From assembly GCF_042658365.1 (NCBI RefSeq), contig NZ_JBHSQC010000015.1: a stretch of 64,000 bases of DNA. One strand, written 5' to 3'. The stretch comes from Carnobacterium_A antarcticum. GTDB taxonomy: Bacteria > Bacillota > Bacilli > Lactobacillales > Carnobacteriaceae. Shown here piece after piece: positions 17,650-25,372 of this stretch. How positions within the stretch are numbered: the stretch's first letter is position 1; the number at the start of each line of letters is the position of its first letter. Position numbers and translations under genes: made by a program. The notes under the pieces are model-generated. The model did no database searches. It was not told the origin of the DNA and saw only the letters and a list, made by a program, of their open reading frames with translations.

Positions 17650-18051
17650 TTAAGCGAACCAAATAGAACGTTCTCTTGCAGCACTTTCTGGCGAATCAGA
17701 AGCATGTACTGTGTTTTCGGATAAACTAAGACCGTAAAGGGCTCGAATCGTATTATCCCCAGATTCTTCAGGGTCTGTTGTTCCATTCAACGTTCGAACC
17801 CGGTTAACCACATCTTCTCCTTCTAAAACAAGGGCAACCAATGGGCTTCTTGTAAGATAAGAAACCAATCTGTTAAAGAAAGGTTGGCCTTTATGTTCTA
17901 CATAATGTTCTTCTGCCATTTCTGAAGAAGCTTGCAGTAACTTCATATCAGTGACTTTCAAATCATTTCTTTCGTATTCGGTTAAAATATTTCCAATCAG
18001 ATTTCGTTCCACCGCATCCGGTTTCAACAATACAAGCGTTTTTTCTGTCAT
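17650..18051 (-). CDS. ndk: Nucleoside-diphosphate kinase
   Basis: Phosphorylates NDPs and dNDPs from ATP through a phosphohistidine. EKTLVLLKPDAVERNLIG at the N-terminus binds substrate; the catalytic histidine is in NTVHASDSPESA near residue 116; the protein ends ERSIWF as usual. The length of 133 aa is slightly shorter than the ~140-150 norm. AGGGGGAG precedes the ATG. Monocistronic. Confidence 0.95.
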   Translation of the reverse strand: MTEKTLVLLKPDAVERNLIGNILTEYERNDLKVTDMKLLQASSEMAEEHYVEHKGQPFFNRLVSYLTRSPLVALVLEGEDVVNRVRTLNGTTDPEESGDNTIRALYGLSLSENTVHASDSPESAARERSIWFA

Positions 18052-18227
18052 CTTTAAGCTCCCCCTAAAAGTAGTCTTAGAATGATATTAACATGTTCAG
18101 ACTCTTTAGTGTAGAAGAGAATCGTATATTGAGTAAAAAAATAAAAACGCTTCCTTCTTATTTTTTTGCTCATAGAAAAAGCTTAGACATTTCACTTATT
18201 TTACAGCCCAGTTAGACACATCATGAA

Positions 18228-19364
18228 TCAAAATGTGTCTAAGAAGGGGCGGACAAACGTAAGAGCAGCGCCTGTAGCAACAGCTTCGTTTTTGAGTTTT
18301 CCAATAAAAATAAGATTTTCTGATTCAGGAAATGCATTTTTCTCTTGAACTAAATGACGTAAATCAACTAGATCCTCTTCTGTAAAGTAGTGAAGGATCT
18401 CTCCGCCAAGGATAATTTTATTGTCCAGAAACATATGAAAGTTGTTTAAAGCGATAGCAAGTGAATTTAAATAAGTTGACCATTGTTTTATTGCTTGAAT
18501 ATCCCCAGATCTTAGTAAGGACATAAAAGAGTCTAGTTGTTGATTGCTCATTACCGTTAAAGTGTGCAGCGAACAAAAAACTTCTACACAGCCTTTTTTT
18601 CCACAATAACACATAGGACCTTTAGGATCGATAACAGTGTGTTCAATCGTTCCACTTCTTCTATTTGCACCGTTGTAGAGCTGCCCATCAATAATTAAGG
18701 CTCCGCCAAGGTGTTCACCAATAGAAAGAATCAATGCATCTTTTAAGGAGCTATCTTTCCATTGTTCAGCTAAAGCGACACTCTCGGCATCGTGTACGAA
18801 ACGACATGGAAATTCAAAATAGTGAGAAATGACATCAATAGATAAGCCAGTGTTTTGCAAAATTGTGCCATAGATAATGTCGGTTCCTTCAGCAGAGACA
18901 AGCCCTTGAATGCCGAAACCCATTCCCAAAATATTTTTTTCATTTAACTCTTCTTTTTTTATGAATTCTGAAGTAATGGTTGCGATTCTTTGGTAATAGT
19001 CTGGGTCGTTTTGATAAGCAATCGTTCTTTTTTCTTTTGCAAAGGCTGTCCCTAATAAATCAATGGCAACGATTGTAATCGAGTCTCTGAAGATCTCGAT
19101 GCCTAAAGCAATTTTAGCGAATCGATTGAGGGAATAAGCGACAGCTTTCCTTCCTCCTTTTGAAGAGAATTTGCCATCTTCTATAATAAGCGTTTTATCT
19201 AATAGTTTTTTTAAATTCTGTGTCACTGTAGGCAAACTCAAATTTGTTTGTAAAGCGATTTCTTGTTTGGACAGTTTTTCGTTCAATTGCTCCATTTGAT
19301 AAATTAAATGGAAAATTTTTGAGTAATTATTTTTTTTGATAGCGCTCATTGGGAAAGTGGTCAT
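18228..19364 (-). CDS. ROK-family (NagC/XylR-type) transcriptional repressor
   Basis: 378 aa: an N-terminal winged helix-turn-helix (KLSKQEIALQTNLSLPTVTQNLKKLLDKTLI, residues about 30-60) and a ROK sugar-kinase-like domain. The zinc site HTVIDPKGPMCYCGKKGCVEVFCS has the expected His and three Cys residues. ROK repressors release DNA on binding a sugar. Divergent from a dehydrogenase-kinase-transporter operon, with a long palindrome in the shared 175-bp region, so it is very likely the local repressor. CGGAG lies 7 nt before the ATG. Confidence 0.88.
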   Translation of the reverse strand: MTTFPMSAIKKNNYSKIFHLIYQMEQLNEKLSKQEIALQTNLSLPTVTQNLKKLLDKTLIIEDGKFSSKGGRKAVAYSLNRFAKIALGIEIFRDSITIVAIDLLGTAFAKEKRTIAYQNDPDYYQRIATITSEFIKKEELNEKNILGMGFGIQGLVSAEGTDIIYGTILQNTGLSIDVISHYFEFPCRFVHDAESVALAEQWKDSSLKDALILSIGEHLGGALIIDGQLYNGANRRSGTIEHTVIDPKGPMCYCGKKGCVEVFCSLHTLTVMSNQQLDSFMSLLRSGDIQAIKQWSTYLNSLAIALNNFHMFLDNKIILGGEILHYFTEEDLVDLRHLVQEKNAFPESENLIFIGKLKNEAVATGAALTFVRPFLDTF

Positions 19365-19454
19365 TTTATCACTCCGTTTTATAAAAGTCGTTGGTTTAAT
19401 TAGTTAAGTTGAAGATATCACTTACGTTGAAAAAAAGCAATGCAGCTGAAACGA

Positions 19455-19483
19455 TTGACAAATAAATGTAAGCGTTATATAGT
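19455..19483 (+). promoter_or_regulatory. Sigma-A promoter with embedded cre site
   Basis: TTGACA (19455-19460), 17 bp, TATAGT (19478-19483). The sequence ATGTAAGCGTTATAT at 19466-19480 matches 14 of 15 positions of the CcpA cre consensus and lies between the two hexamers, implying direct catabolite repression of the polyol operon. Confidence 0.75.
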
Positions 19484-19510
19484 TAAATCAGTTTTATAAA
19501 ACGATTTAAC
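19482..19510. promoter_or_regulatory. 29-bp inverted repeat, probable ROK operator
   Basis: Outer arms GTTAAATC and GATTTAAC enclose a perfect 12-bp palindrome GTTTTATAAAAC. It begins at the -10 box and covers the transcription start. A related GTTTTATAAAAG occurs at 19376-19387, next to the start of the repressor gene, which would give autoregulation. Confidence 0.65.
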
Positions 19511-19539
19511 AAAACTATTTTATGAAAGAGGAGATAATG

Positions 19540-20316
19540 ATGGGAATTATTGAGAAAATGAGATTAGACGGGAAAAAAGCTTATGTTACAGGAGGAGCTC
19601 GAGGAATCGGAAAAAGCATTGCGATAGCTTTAGCTGAAGCAGGAGCTGACGTAGCAATAGTGGATGTTGACATTAAAGAAGCTGAAAAGACAGCATCAGA
19701 AATTTCTGAATTAACGGCTGTAAAAACACTGGCTGTGAAAACAGATGTTACAAAGGAAGACGAAGTACAAAAAATGGTCGAAACGATTGTCAAACATTTC
19801 GGAAAAATCGATATCGCTTTCAATAATGCGGGCATTTGTTTAAACATCCCTGCAGCAGAAATGACCCTAGCTCAGTGGCAAAAAGTAATCGATATTAATT
19901 TAACAGGTGTATTTCTTACTTCACAAGCAGCCGGTAAAGTCATGCTTAAGCAAGGCGGAGGGTCTATTATTAATACAGCCTCGATGTCCGCTCACATCGT
20001 CAACTATCCGCAACCGCAAGTTTCTTATAATGCTTCAAAAGCAGCAGTTATTCAAATGAGTAAATCCTTAGCGATTGAATGGGCAAAATCTGGTGTACGC
20101 GTAAATACAATCAGTCCAGGTTATATGGGCACTGAATTAACATTGAATTCTCCAGAACTGAAACCGCTTATCCAACAATGGGAAAGCATGTCTCCATTAG
20201 GAAGAATTGGACGCCCGGAAGAATTACAAGCGATTGCTGTTTATTTAGCCGGCGATACTAGTCCATTCACAACAGGATCTGACTTTGTCATTGATGGAGC
20301 ATTTACAGCTATTTAA
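19540..20316 (+). CDS. SDR polyol dehydrogenase (arabinitol/sorbitol-type)
   Basis: Classical SDR of 258 aa: TGGARGIGKS near residues 14-23, acidic D in VDVD (NAD preference), NNAG near 98-101, and the catalytic set Ser (NTASMSA), Tyr and Lys (SYNASKAA). The insertion before the Tyr (HIVNYPQPQVSYNASK) resembles that of yeast and bacterial D-arabinitol 2-dehydrogenases and L-xylulose or sorbose reductases. GAGGAG is 6 nt before the ATG at 19540. First gene of an operon with an FGGY kinase 12 bp downstream: it would oxidise an imported polyol to the ketose that the kinase phosphorylates. The exact polyol is unknown. Confidence 0.8.
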   Translation: MGIIEKMRLDGKKAYVTGGARGIGKSIAIALAEAGADVAIVDVDIKEAEKTASEISELTAVKTLAVKTDVTKEDEVQKMVETIVKHFGKIDIAFNNAGICLNIPAAEMTLAQWQKVIDINLTGVFLTSQAAGKVMLKQGGGSIINTASMSAHIVNYPQPQVSYNASKAAVIQMSKSLAIEWAKSGVRVNTISPGYMGTELTLNSPELKPLIQQWESMSPLGRIGRPEELQAIAVYLAGDTSPFTTGSDFVIDGAFTAI

Positions 20317-20328
20317 AGGAGGATAACA

Positions 20329-21861
20329 ATGAATTATTTAATAGGAACAGATATCGGTACTTCAGGAACTAAAAGTATTTTGATGGATACAAAAGGGAAT
20401 TTGCTGGCACAAGATTTAATTGAATACGATGTATTGACTCCAAAAGCGTTATGGGCAGAACAATGGCCAGATGTCTGGTCAGAAGCAGTAAAAAAAACCA
20501 TTCGTAATGTGGTGTTAAAAGCAAATGTTGATTCGAAAAATGTAAAAGGAATCGGAATCAGCGGATTGTATGGCGGATCTGGTATTCCATTAGACAAAGA
20601 AATGAAACCTGTCCGTCCATGCTTGATCTGGATGGATCGCAGAGCAACAAAAGAAACAGAATGGGTTGCTGAAACTATTGGTAAAGAGCGATTGCAAAAA
20701 ATCACTGCAAATGGAGTAGATCCTTATTATGGGTTTACGAAAATGCTATGGATCAAAAATAATGAACCCGAAAATTGGGAGAAAATTGATTTATTTCTGC
20801 CGCCCAATCATTATGCTATTTATGAATTAACTGGTGAAATTGCAATTGATTATTCTTCAGCCGGAAACATTGGCGGAATTTTTGACATGAACGCTCATAC
20901 ATGGTCAGAAGAGTTAATGCAAGATATGGGAATACCGCTTGAAATGATGCCGCAAAGACTAGTCGATTCTACAGAAATTGTTGGCGGATTGACTTCAGAA
21001 ATTGCAGCTGAATTAGGACTGGAACCGGATACTCCGGTTATCAGCGGCGGTGTAGATGCTGGAGCTGCTAATATCGGGATGGGGATTTTCGAACCAGGGG
21101 TGTATGCAGCGGCTATTGGTACATCTATGTGTGCCGCCCTAGTAGAAGAGGAAGTTATCAAAAATCAAGACTTGATCGTTTGGCCATACCCGTATAACTC
21201 TAAAAAGCTAAGTTACAATTTTAGTGGCGGAGCAACTGCCGGCGGAATTACAAAATGGTTTAGAGACAACTTTGCACAATTAGAAATGGAAGTTGAAAAA
21301 AACGGCGGAACCAACGCCTATGAACTTTTGAATAGAGGCGCAGAAAAAATCCCGGCTGGAAGCGAAGGATTAATCGTTTTACCTTATTTTATGGGAGAAC
21401 GCAGTCCCGTTTGGAATCAAGATGCTAAAGGAACTATTTTTGGTCTATCGTTAGCTCATACGAAAGCGCACATTTATAGAGCCTTTATGGAAGCCGTGGC
21501 TTACTCATTAAGACATACAATTGAAAGCGTCGGGCGTGACCTCGGGGAGTACATTATTATTGCTGGTGGTGTAACCAAATCAGCCTTATGGAAACAAATT
21601 TTTGCAGATGTAACGGGTTATCCTATTGTCACGCCTATCAATGATACTGAAGCCAATTTAGGAGATGTAATGATGGCGGGCATCGCCACAGGAGAAGTAG
21701 GTATTGAAGATGTCAAGAAGTGGCAAGTGCTAAATGAAAAAATCATGCCGAATCCTGATAACAAACGTTTATACGATGAGTATTATGGACTGTATAGAAA
21801 ACTTTATACGGATTTAGAAGAGGATATGAGCATTTTATCAGATTTGGCAGATCGTTACTAA
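20329..21861 (+). CDS. FGGY-family carbohydrate kinase, xylulokinase-like
   Basis: 510 aa with the two-domain actin-like fold: phosphate-1 loop IGTDIGTSGTKSILMD at residues 5-20, WxDRRA (LIWMDRRATKE) near 100-110, the catalytic aspartate in ISGGVDAGAANIGMG near 245, and adenosine-binding IIIAGGVTKSALWKQI near 405-420. This is nearest in pattern to xylulokinases, though FGGY specificity cannot be read reliably. AAAGGAGG precedes the ATG. The kinase acts on a free sugar, which implies that the operon's transporter delivers unphosphorylated substrate. Confidence 0.85.
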   Translation: MNYLIGTDIGTSGTKSILMDTKGNLLAQDLIEYDVLTPKALWAEQWPDVWSEAVKKTIRNVVLKANVDSKNVKGIGISGLYGGSGIPLDKEMKPVRPCLIWMDRRATKETEWVAETIGKERLQKITANGVDPYYGFTKMLWIKNNEPENWEKIDLFLPPNHYAIYELTGEIAIDYSSAGNIGGIFDMNAHTWSEELMQDMGIPLEMMPQRLVDSTEIVGGLTSEIAAELGLEPDTPVISGGVDAGAANIGMGIFEPGVYAAAIGTSMCAALVEEEVIKNQDLIVWPYPYNSKKLSYNFSGGATAGGITKWFRDNFAQLEMEVEKNGGTNAYELLNRGAEKIPAGSEGLIVLPYFMGERSPVWNQDAKGTIFGLSLAHTKAHIYRAFMEAVAYSLRHTIESVGRDLGEYIIIAGGVTKSALWKQIFADVTGYPIVTPINDTEANLGDVMMAGIATGEVGIEDVKKWQVLNEKIMPNPDNKRLYDEYYGLYRKLYTDLEEDMSILSDLADRY

Positions 21862-21898
21862 GAATCGATAATAAGAAGAAAAGGAGCGATTAAAAGGA

Positions 21899-23245
21899 GT
21901 GAATATCGTTAATGAGAGTGTCTCCATAAATGAATACGAGTATCTTATTGAACAAATTGGCGGTAAGGAAAATATTCAAGCTTTCCATGAGGATGGGAGC
22001 AGAGTGATCATAGAGCTCGCCAACAAATTAGACGCTCAGAATCTTAAAAAGTTAAAAGAGTCGGATGGTATTCCGTCCTTTATTCAAATTAACAGCCAAT
22101 TGGAATTTGTTCCAGATAAGGACTCTCCTAAAGAATTTGTGAACCTGTTAAAAACACTGAGCATAAAAACAGAACGAAAAAAGTTTTTAGATCAAGCCAT
22201 TGAATTTGTTAGTTCTGTTTTCACTCCATTATTGCCTTTGTTTGCAGGTTCAGGGATCCTTAAAGGCCTTCTAATTCTTCTGATAACGTTTGGATGGATT
22301 TCTGAAACAAGCGGCACGTATATTGTTTTGTCAAGTGCTGCAAATGCGGTCTTTCAATTTCTACCGATTTTAGTGGCTTTTTCAACTGCCAGAAAGCTGA
22401 AGGTAAATCCATTTATAGCTGCTCTTTTAAGTGCAGCTTTAATGGAACCGGGAATCGTTGGTTTACTAAACGGGAATACTAGTGAAACAATTTCTTTTAT
22501 TGGGCTTCCTATGGTATTAATGGAGTATTCATCGACCGTCATTCCAGCTATTTTAGCAACCAGTTTTTATGCTTTAGTTGAAAAGCAAATTAAAAAAATT
22601 GTTGGAGAGAGTTTTCAGTTAATTGTAGTTCCTTTAGTGGCGTTGACTATTGTTGTTCCTTTTACTCTAATTGTTTTTGGACCATTTGGTATCTACTTAG
22701 GAAACTTTTTAGGGTATATCGTGAACGGACTTTTGTCTTTTAACGGAATGATCAGCGGTGCGCTGATTGCAAGCGGCTGGTTAGTTTTCGTGATCTTCGG
22801 CTTACATTGGGCACTCTATCCGATTATTATTGGCAATATCGCTTCAGTAGGGTTCGATACCATTTTGCCATTAACCGGAGTAGCTAACTTTGCTTTAGCA
22901 GGAGCAACCTTAGCAGTGTTATTAAAAACTAAGAATAAGAACCGCAAATCGATTGCTACTTCTGGTTTAATGTCTTTGTTTCTGGCGGGAATTGGTGAGC
23001 CAAGTATCTACGGTGTCACACTGCCTTTGAAAAAACCCTTTATTGCTACGTGTATAGGCAGTGCTGTTGGTGGAGCAGTCGCAGGTTTCTTTCACACTAA
23101 AGCGTTGGCATTAGTTTTTGTTGGTATTCCAACTTTACCAGCTTTTTTAACAGATACCTTTATCTACTTCATTATCAGTATTTCTGTAGGTTTCCTGGTA
23201 GCCTTTTTGACAACTTGGATGATTGGCTTTGATGAAGAAATCTAA
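21899..23245 (+). CDS. PTS EIIBC-like transporter with a Cys-less EIIB domain
   Basis: 448 aa. The N-terminus (YEYLIEQIGGKENIQAF) aligns by eye with the EIIB domain of beta-glucoside-type permeases (IGGKENI-xx-xxHCxTRLRF), but the phosphorylated Cys region reads HEDGSRVIIEL, with no cysteine anywhere in the domain. The EIIC part is intact, with about ten helices, GLHWALYPI (conserved His) and GIGEPSIYGVTLP (conserved Glu). No EIIA domain or gene is present. It starts at GTG (AAGGAG 12 nt upstream; a second AAGGAG overlaps it). The dead EIIB and the partner free-sugar kinase fit a facilitator rather than a PTS permease. Complementation by another EIIB cannot be excluded. Confidence 0.8.
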   Translation: MNIVNESVSINEYEYLIEQIGGKENIQAFHEDGSRVIIELANKLDAQNLKKLKESDGIPSFIQINSQLEFVPDKDSPKEFVNLLKTLSIKTERKKFLDQAIEFVSSVFTPLLPLFAGSGILKGLLILLITFGWISETSGTYIVLSSAANAVFQFLPILVAFSTARKLKVNPFIAALLSAALMEPGIVGLLNGNTSETISFIGLPMVLMEYSSTVIPAILATSFYALVEKQIKKIVGESFQLIVVPLVALTIVVPFTLIVFGPFGIYLGNFLGYIVNGLLSFNGMISGALIASGWLVFVIFGLHWALYPIIIGNIASVGFDTILPLTGVANFALAGATLAVLLKTKNKNRKSIATSGLMSLFLAGIGEPSIYGVTLPLKKPFIATCIGSAVGGAVAGFFHTKALALVFVGIPTLPAFLTDTFIYFIISISVGFLVAFLTTWMIGFDEEI

Positions 23246-23337
23246 TAGCAAAATCCAAATTATCAGCAATCGTTATCCAGAATCAGGGAAAAGGAAATGG
23301 AGAGATAAAAAAGGCATCTACAATAGGCAACTGAGAT

Positions 23338-23376
23338 AATCCGGCTTGTCAGTTTTAGTGCTGAAGGCCGGATTTT
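23338..23376 (+). terminator. Terminator of the polyol operon
   Basis: AATCCGGC (23338-23345) pairs with GCCGGATT (23367-23374) and a T-run follows. Confidence 0.75.
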
Positions 23377-23524
23377 TAGTACTAATTATATTTCCATTAC
23401 AAGGTAGAGTAGTGCCATTCCAGTAGCTGATAATGGCATTTCCCTTTCTCTTTCTAGATAAGTCCAGTTAGTGGCAAATTCATACAGTCTATGGTAAAAC
23501 GTATTTGAAAGGGAGGTTTTACGG

Positions 23525-24865
23525 ATGGAAAAAGCATTTGATGTAATCGTTATCGGCAGCGGTGTTGGCGGAACAGCAATAGCAAACGGGTTGGCAGCAA
23601 CTGGGGAAAAAGTAGCTGTCGTAGAAAACGACTTATGGGGCGGAACTTGTCCCAACCGTGGTTGTGACCCTAAAAAAGTATTGGTATCAGCTGTAGAAGC
23701 TAAAGATGCCGTCACTCAATTAGCAGGCAAAGGTTTTTCTGTTACTCCTCAAGTCAATTGGCCTGAACTAATGGCATTTAAAGAAACCTTTACTAAGCCA
23801 GTACCCAAAACAAGTCAAGAAAGTTTGCAGTCAGCTGGTGTAGAAACCTTTACTGGTAGTGCTCAGTTTACGGATGAAAAAACACTTCAAGTAAATGAGG
23901 ATACACTGACGGCGGAACGTTTTGTTATTGCTGCAGGCGCTAAACCCTCTATTTTACCGATTGAAGGAAAAGAGCACTTCTTAACCAGTAATGATTTTCT
24001 ATCTTTACCTGAAATGCCTGAAACTATTACTTTTGTCGGTGGAGGATATATTGCTTTTGAGTTGGCAGCTATCGCTAATGCTGCAGGAGCTAACGTTCAT
24101 TTGGTTCATCACAATGGTCGTCCCCTGAAAGCTTTTGACGAAGAATATGTAAAAGAAATTGTGCATCAATTAGAAACAAAAGGCGTGACGTTTCATTTCA
24201 ATATAGATATTAATAAAATCGAAAAAAAAGCCGACTCTTTCATTTTGACAGATGGTAAAGAATTTCATTTGACCAGCGATCTGGTATTTTGTTCAACCGG
24301 CCGGGTTCCAAATATAGATGAATTGAAATTAGAAAATGCCGGAGTAGCATTTGATAAAAAAGGCATCACAGTCAATGAGTATTTGCAAACCAGCAATGCT
24401 GCCATTTTTGCTTGTGGCGATGTGTTGTCGAAAACCCAGCCCAAACTGACACCCGTCTCTACTTTTGAGGGAAGTTATTTGGTTCATTATCTGACAGGCG
24501 AAGCAACAGAAAAAATTGCCTATCCAAGTATTCCGACCACAATCTTTTCCAGTCCTAAATTAGCTCAAACTGGAATGACAGCAGCACAAGCGTCTGAGCA
24601 AGAAGAGGATTATGACGTTTCTGACATTGATGCAACTTCTTGGTTCAGCTACCATCGGGTAAACGAGCCTGTTTCAAAAATCAAAATCATTACAGAACGT
24701 AAAACAGGATTATTAGTCGGAGCAACGTGTATCAACAAAAGAGCCGATGATTTGATCAACTTCTTTAGTCTGTTGATTGATCAAAAAACACCAGCAGAAG
24801 ATGTAGCGCAATTGATTTTGGCTTACCCAACGATTGCTAGTGATTTAACGTCGATTTATGCTTAA
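23525..24865 (+). CDS. FAD-dependent pyridine nucleotide-disulfide oxidoreductase homologue
   Basis: 446 aa of the glutathione/lipoamide reductase family: FAD motif VIGSGVGGTAIA near residue 11, redox disulfide GGTCPNRGCDPKK near 40-52 (CxxxxC present), NAD(P) motif TFVGGGYIAFELA, and FACGDV. The C-terminal active-site His-Glu dyad of the family (HPTxSE) is replaced by LAYPTIASDL, so classical disulfide reductase chemistry is doubtful. GGGAGG precedes the ATG. A 7-bp inverted repeat (23413-23419 with 23432-23438) lies upstream. It is monocistronic; the substrate is unknown. Confidence 0.8.
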   Translation: MEKAFDVIVIGSGVGGTAIANGLAATGEKVAVVENDLWGGTCPNRGCDPKKVLVSAVEAKDAVTQLAGKGFSVTPQVNWPELMAFKETFTKPVPKTSQESLQSAGVETFTGSAQFTDEKTLQVNEDTLTAERFVIAAGAKPSILPIEGKEHFLTSNDFLSLPEMPETITFVGGGYIAFELAAIANAAGANVHLVHHNGRPLKAFDEEYVKEIVHQLETKGVTFHFNIDINKIEKKADSFILTDGKEFHLTSDLVFCSTGRVPNIDELKLENAGVAFDKKGITVNEYLQTSNAAIFACGDVLSKTQPKLTPVSTFEGSYLVHYLTGEATEKIAYPSIPTTIFSSPKLAQTGMTAAQASEQEEDYDVSDIDATSWFSYHRVNEPVSKIKIITERKTGLLVGATCINKRADDLINFFSLLIDQKTPAEDVAQLILAYPTIASDLTSIYA

Positions 24866-24893
24866 TTTTATTCTGTTTGAATCACACTAAACT

Positions 24894-24941
24894 AAAAAAC
24901 CTCCAGCAACGGTTTTTAGACCGATTGTTGGAGGTTTTTAA
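24894..24941 (+). terminator. Terminator after the FAD oxidoreductase
   Basis: AAACCTCCAGCAA pairs with TTGTTGGAGGTTT (one G-U) around a short inner hairpin, with a T-run. Confidence 0.85.
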
Positions 24942-25030
24942 CAGAATAGGATATTATAAAAAATTAACGAAAAGAAGCTTATTTCTTCAACTGTTCACCT
25001 ATTTGTTTTTTGTTTCACGGAGGATATAAT

Positions 25031-25232
25031 AAAGGTATGAATAAGAATATTCTTCACGTATCTTTTTTGACGTAATGATAGGTGAAATAAACATAAAGCA
25101 TAGAGGGTAGAGGGTTCCAATCCTTTTAAGGACCTTAAGTCATTTAAATCTCTAGCGATAAGGTCGTAAACTCTTTTGCGTGCCCTAAGTGTGAGAAATG
25201 CTATCACTTAAGGCACGCAAATTTTTTTGAAT
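25031..25232 (+). ncRNA. Candidate small RNA, family not recognised
   Basis: A TATAAT (25024-25029) with TTGTTT 16 bp upstream is followed by about 200 bases without a supported gene and then by a strong terminator: GCGTGCC-TAAGTG ... CACTTA-GGCACGC with seven T residues (about 25178-25228). The body contains GGTTCC/GGACC and AGAG/CTCT pairings. It matches no riboswitch pattern I know and no coding gene follows on the plus strand, so a stand-alone RNA is the simplest reading. It is convergent with the copper ATPase gene. Confidence 0.4.
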
Positions 25233-25295
25233 ACGATAAAGGATGTCATCCCCTGCCAATTTTCGACTGAACCAATAGAATTCCTGCTATTAGCA

Positions 25296-25346
25296 AAAAA
25301 CGACCTCTTTTTCCTGTTTTATTCAGGAGAAAGGGGCCATTTTTAA
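25296..25346 (-). terminator. Terminator of copB
   Basis: Imperfect 13-bp stem around CCTG-TTTTATT-CAGG, with T-run on the minus strand. Confidence 0.65.
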
Positions 25347-25372
25347 CTGTCTTGGTTTAAACGGATTTTCTT

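Noticed and set aside
16814..20316. The two SDR genes as a tandem duplication
   Set aside because: They share only general family motifs, differ before the catalytic Tyr and belong to different regulatory units.
24995..25207. 70-aa minus-strand frame in the candidate RNA region
   Set aside because: It reads through the terminator stem and lacks a ribosome-binding site; the RNA interpretation fits better.
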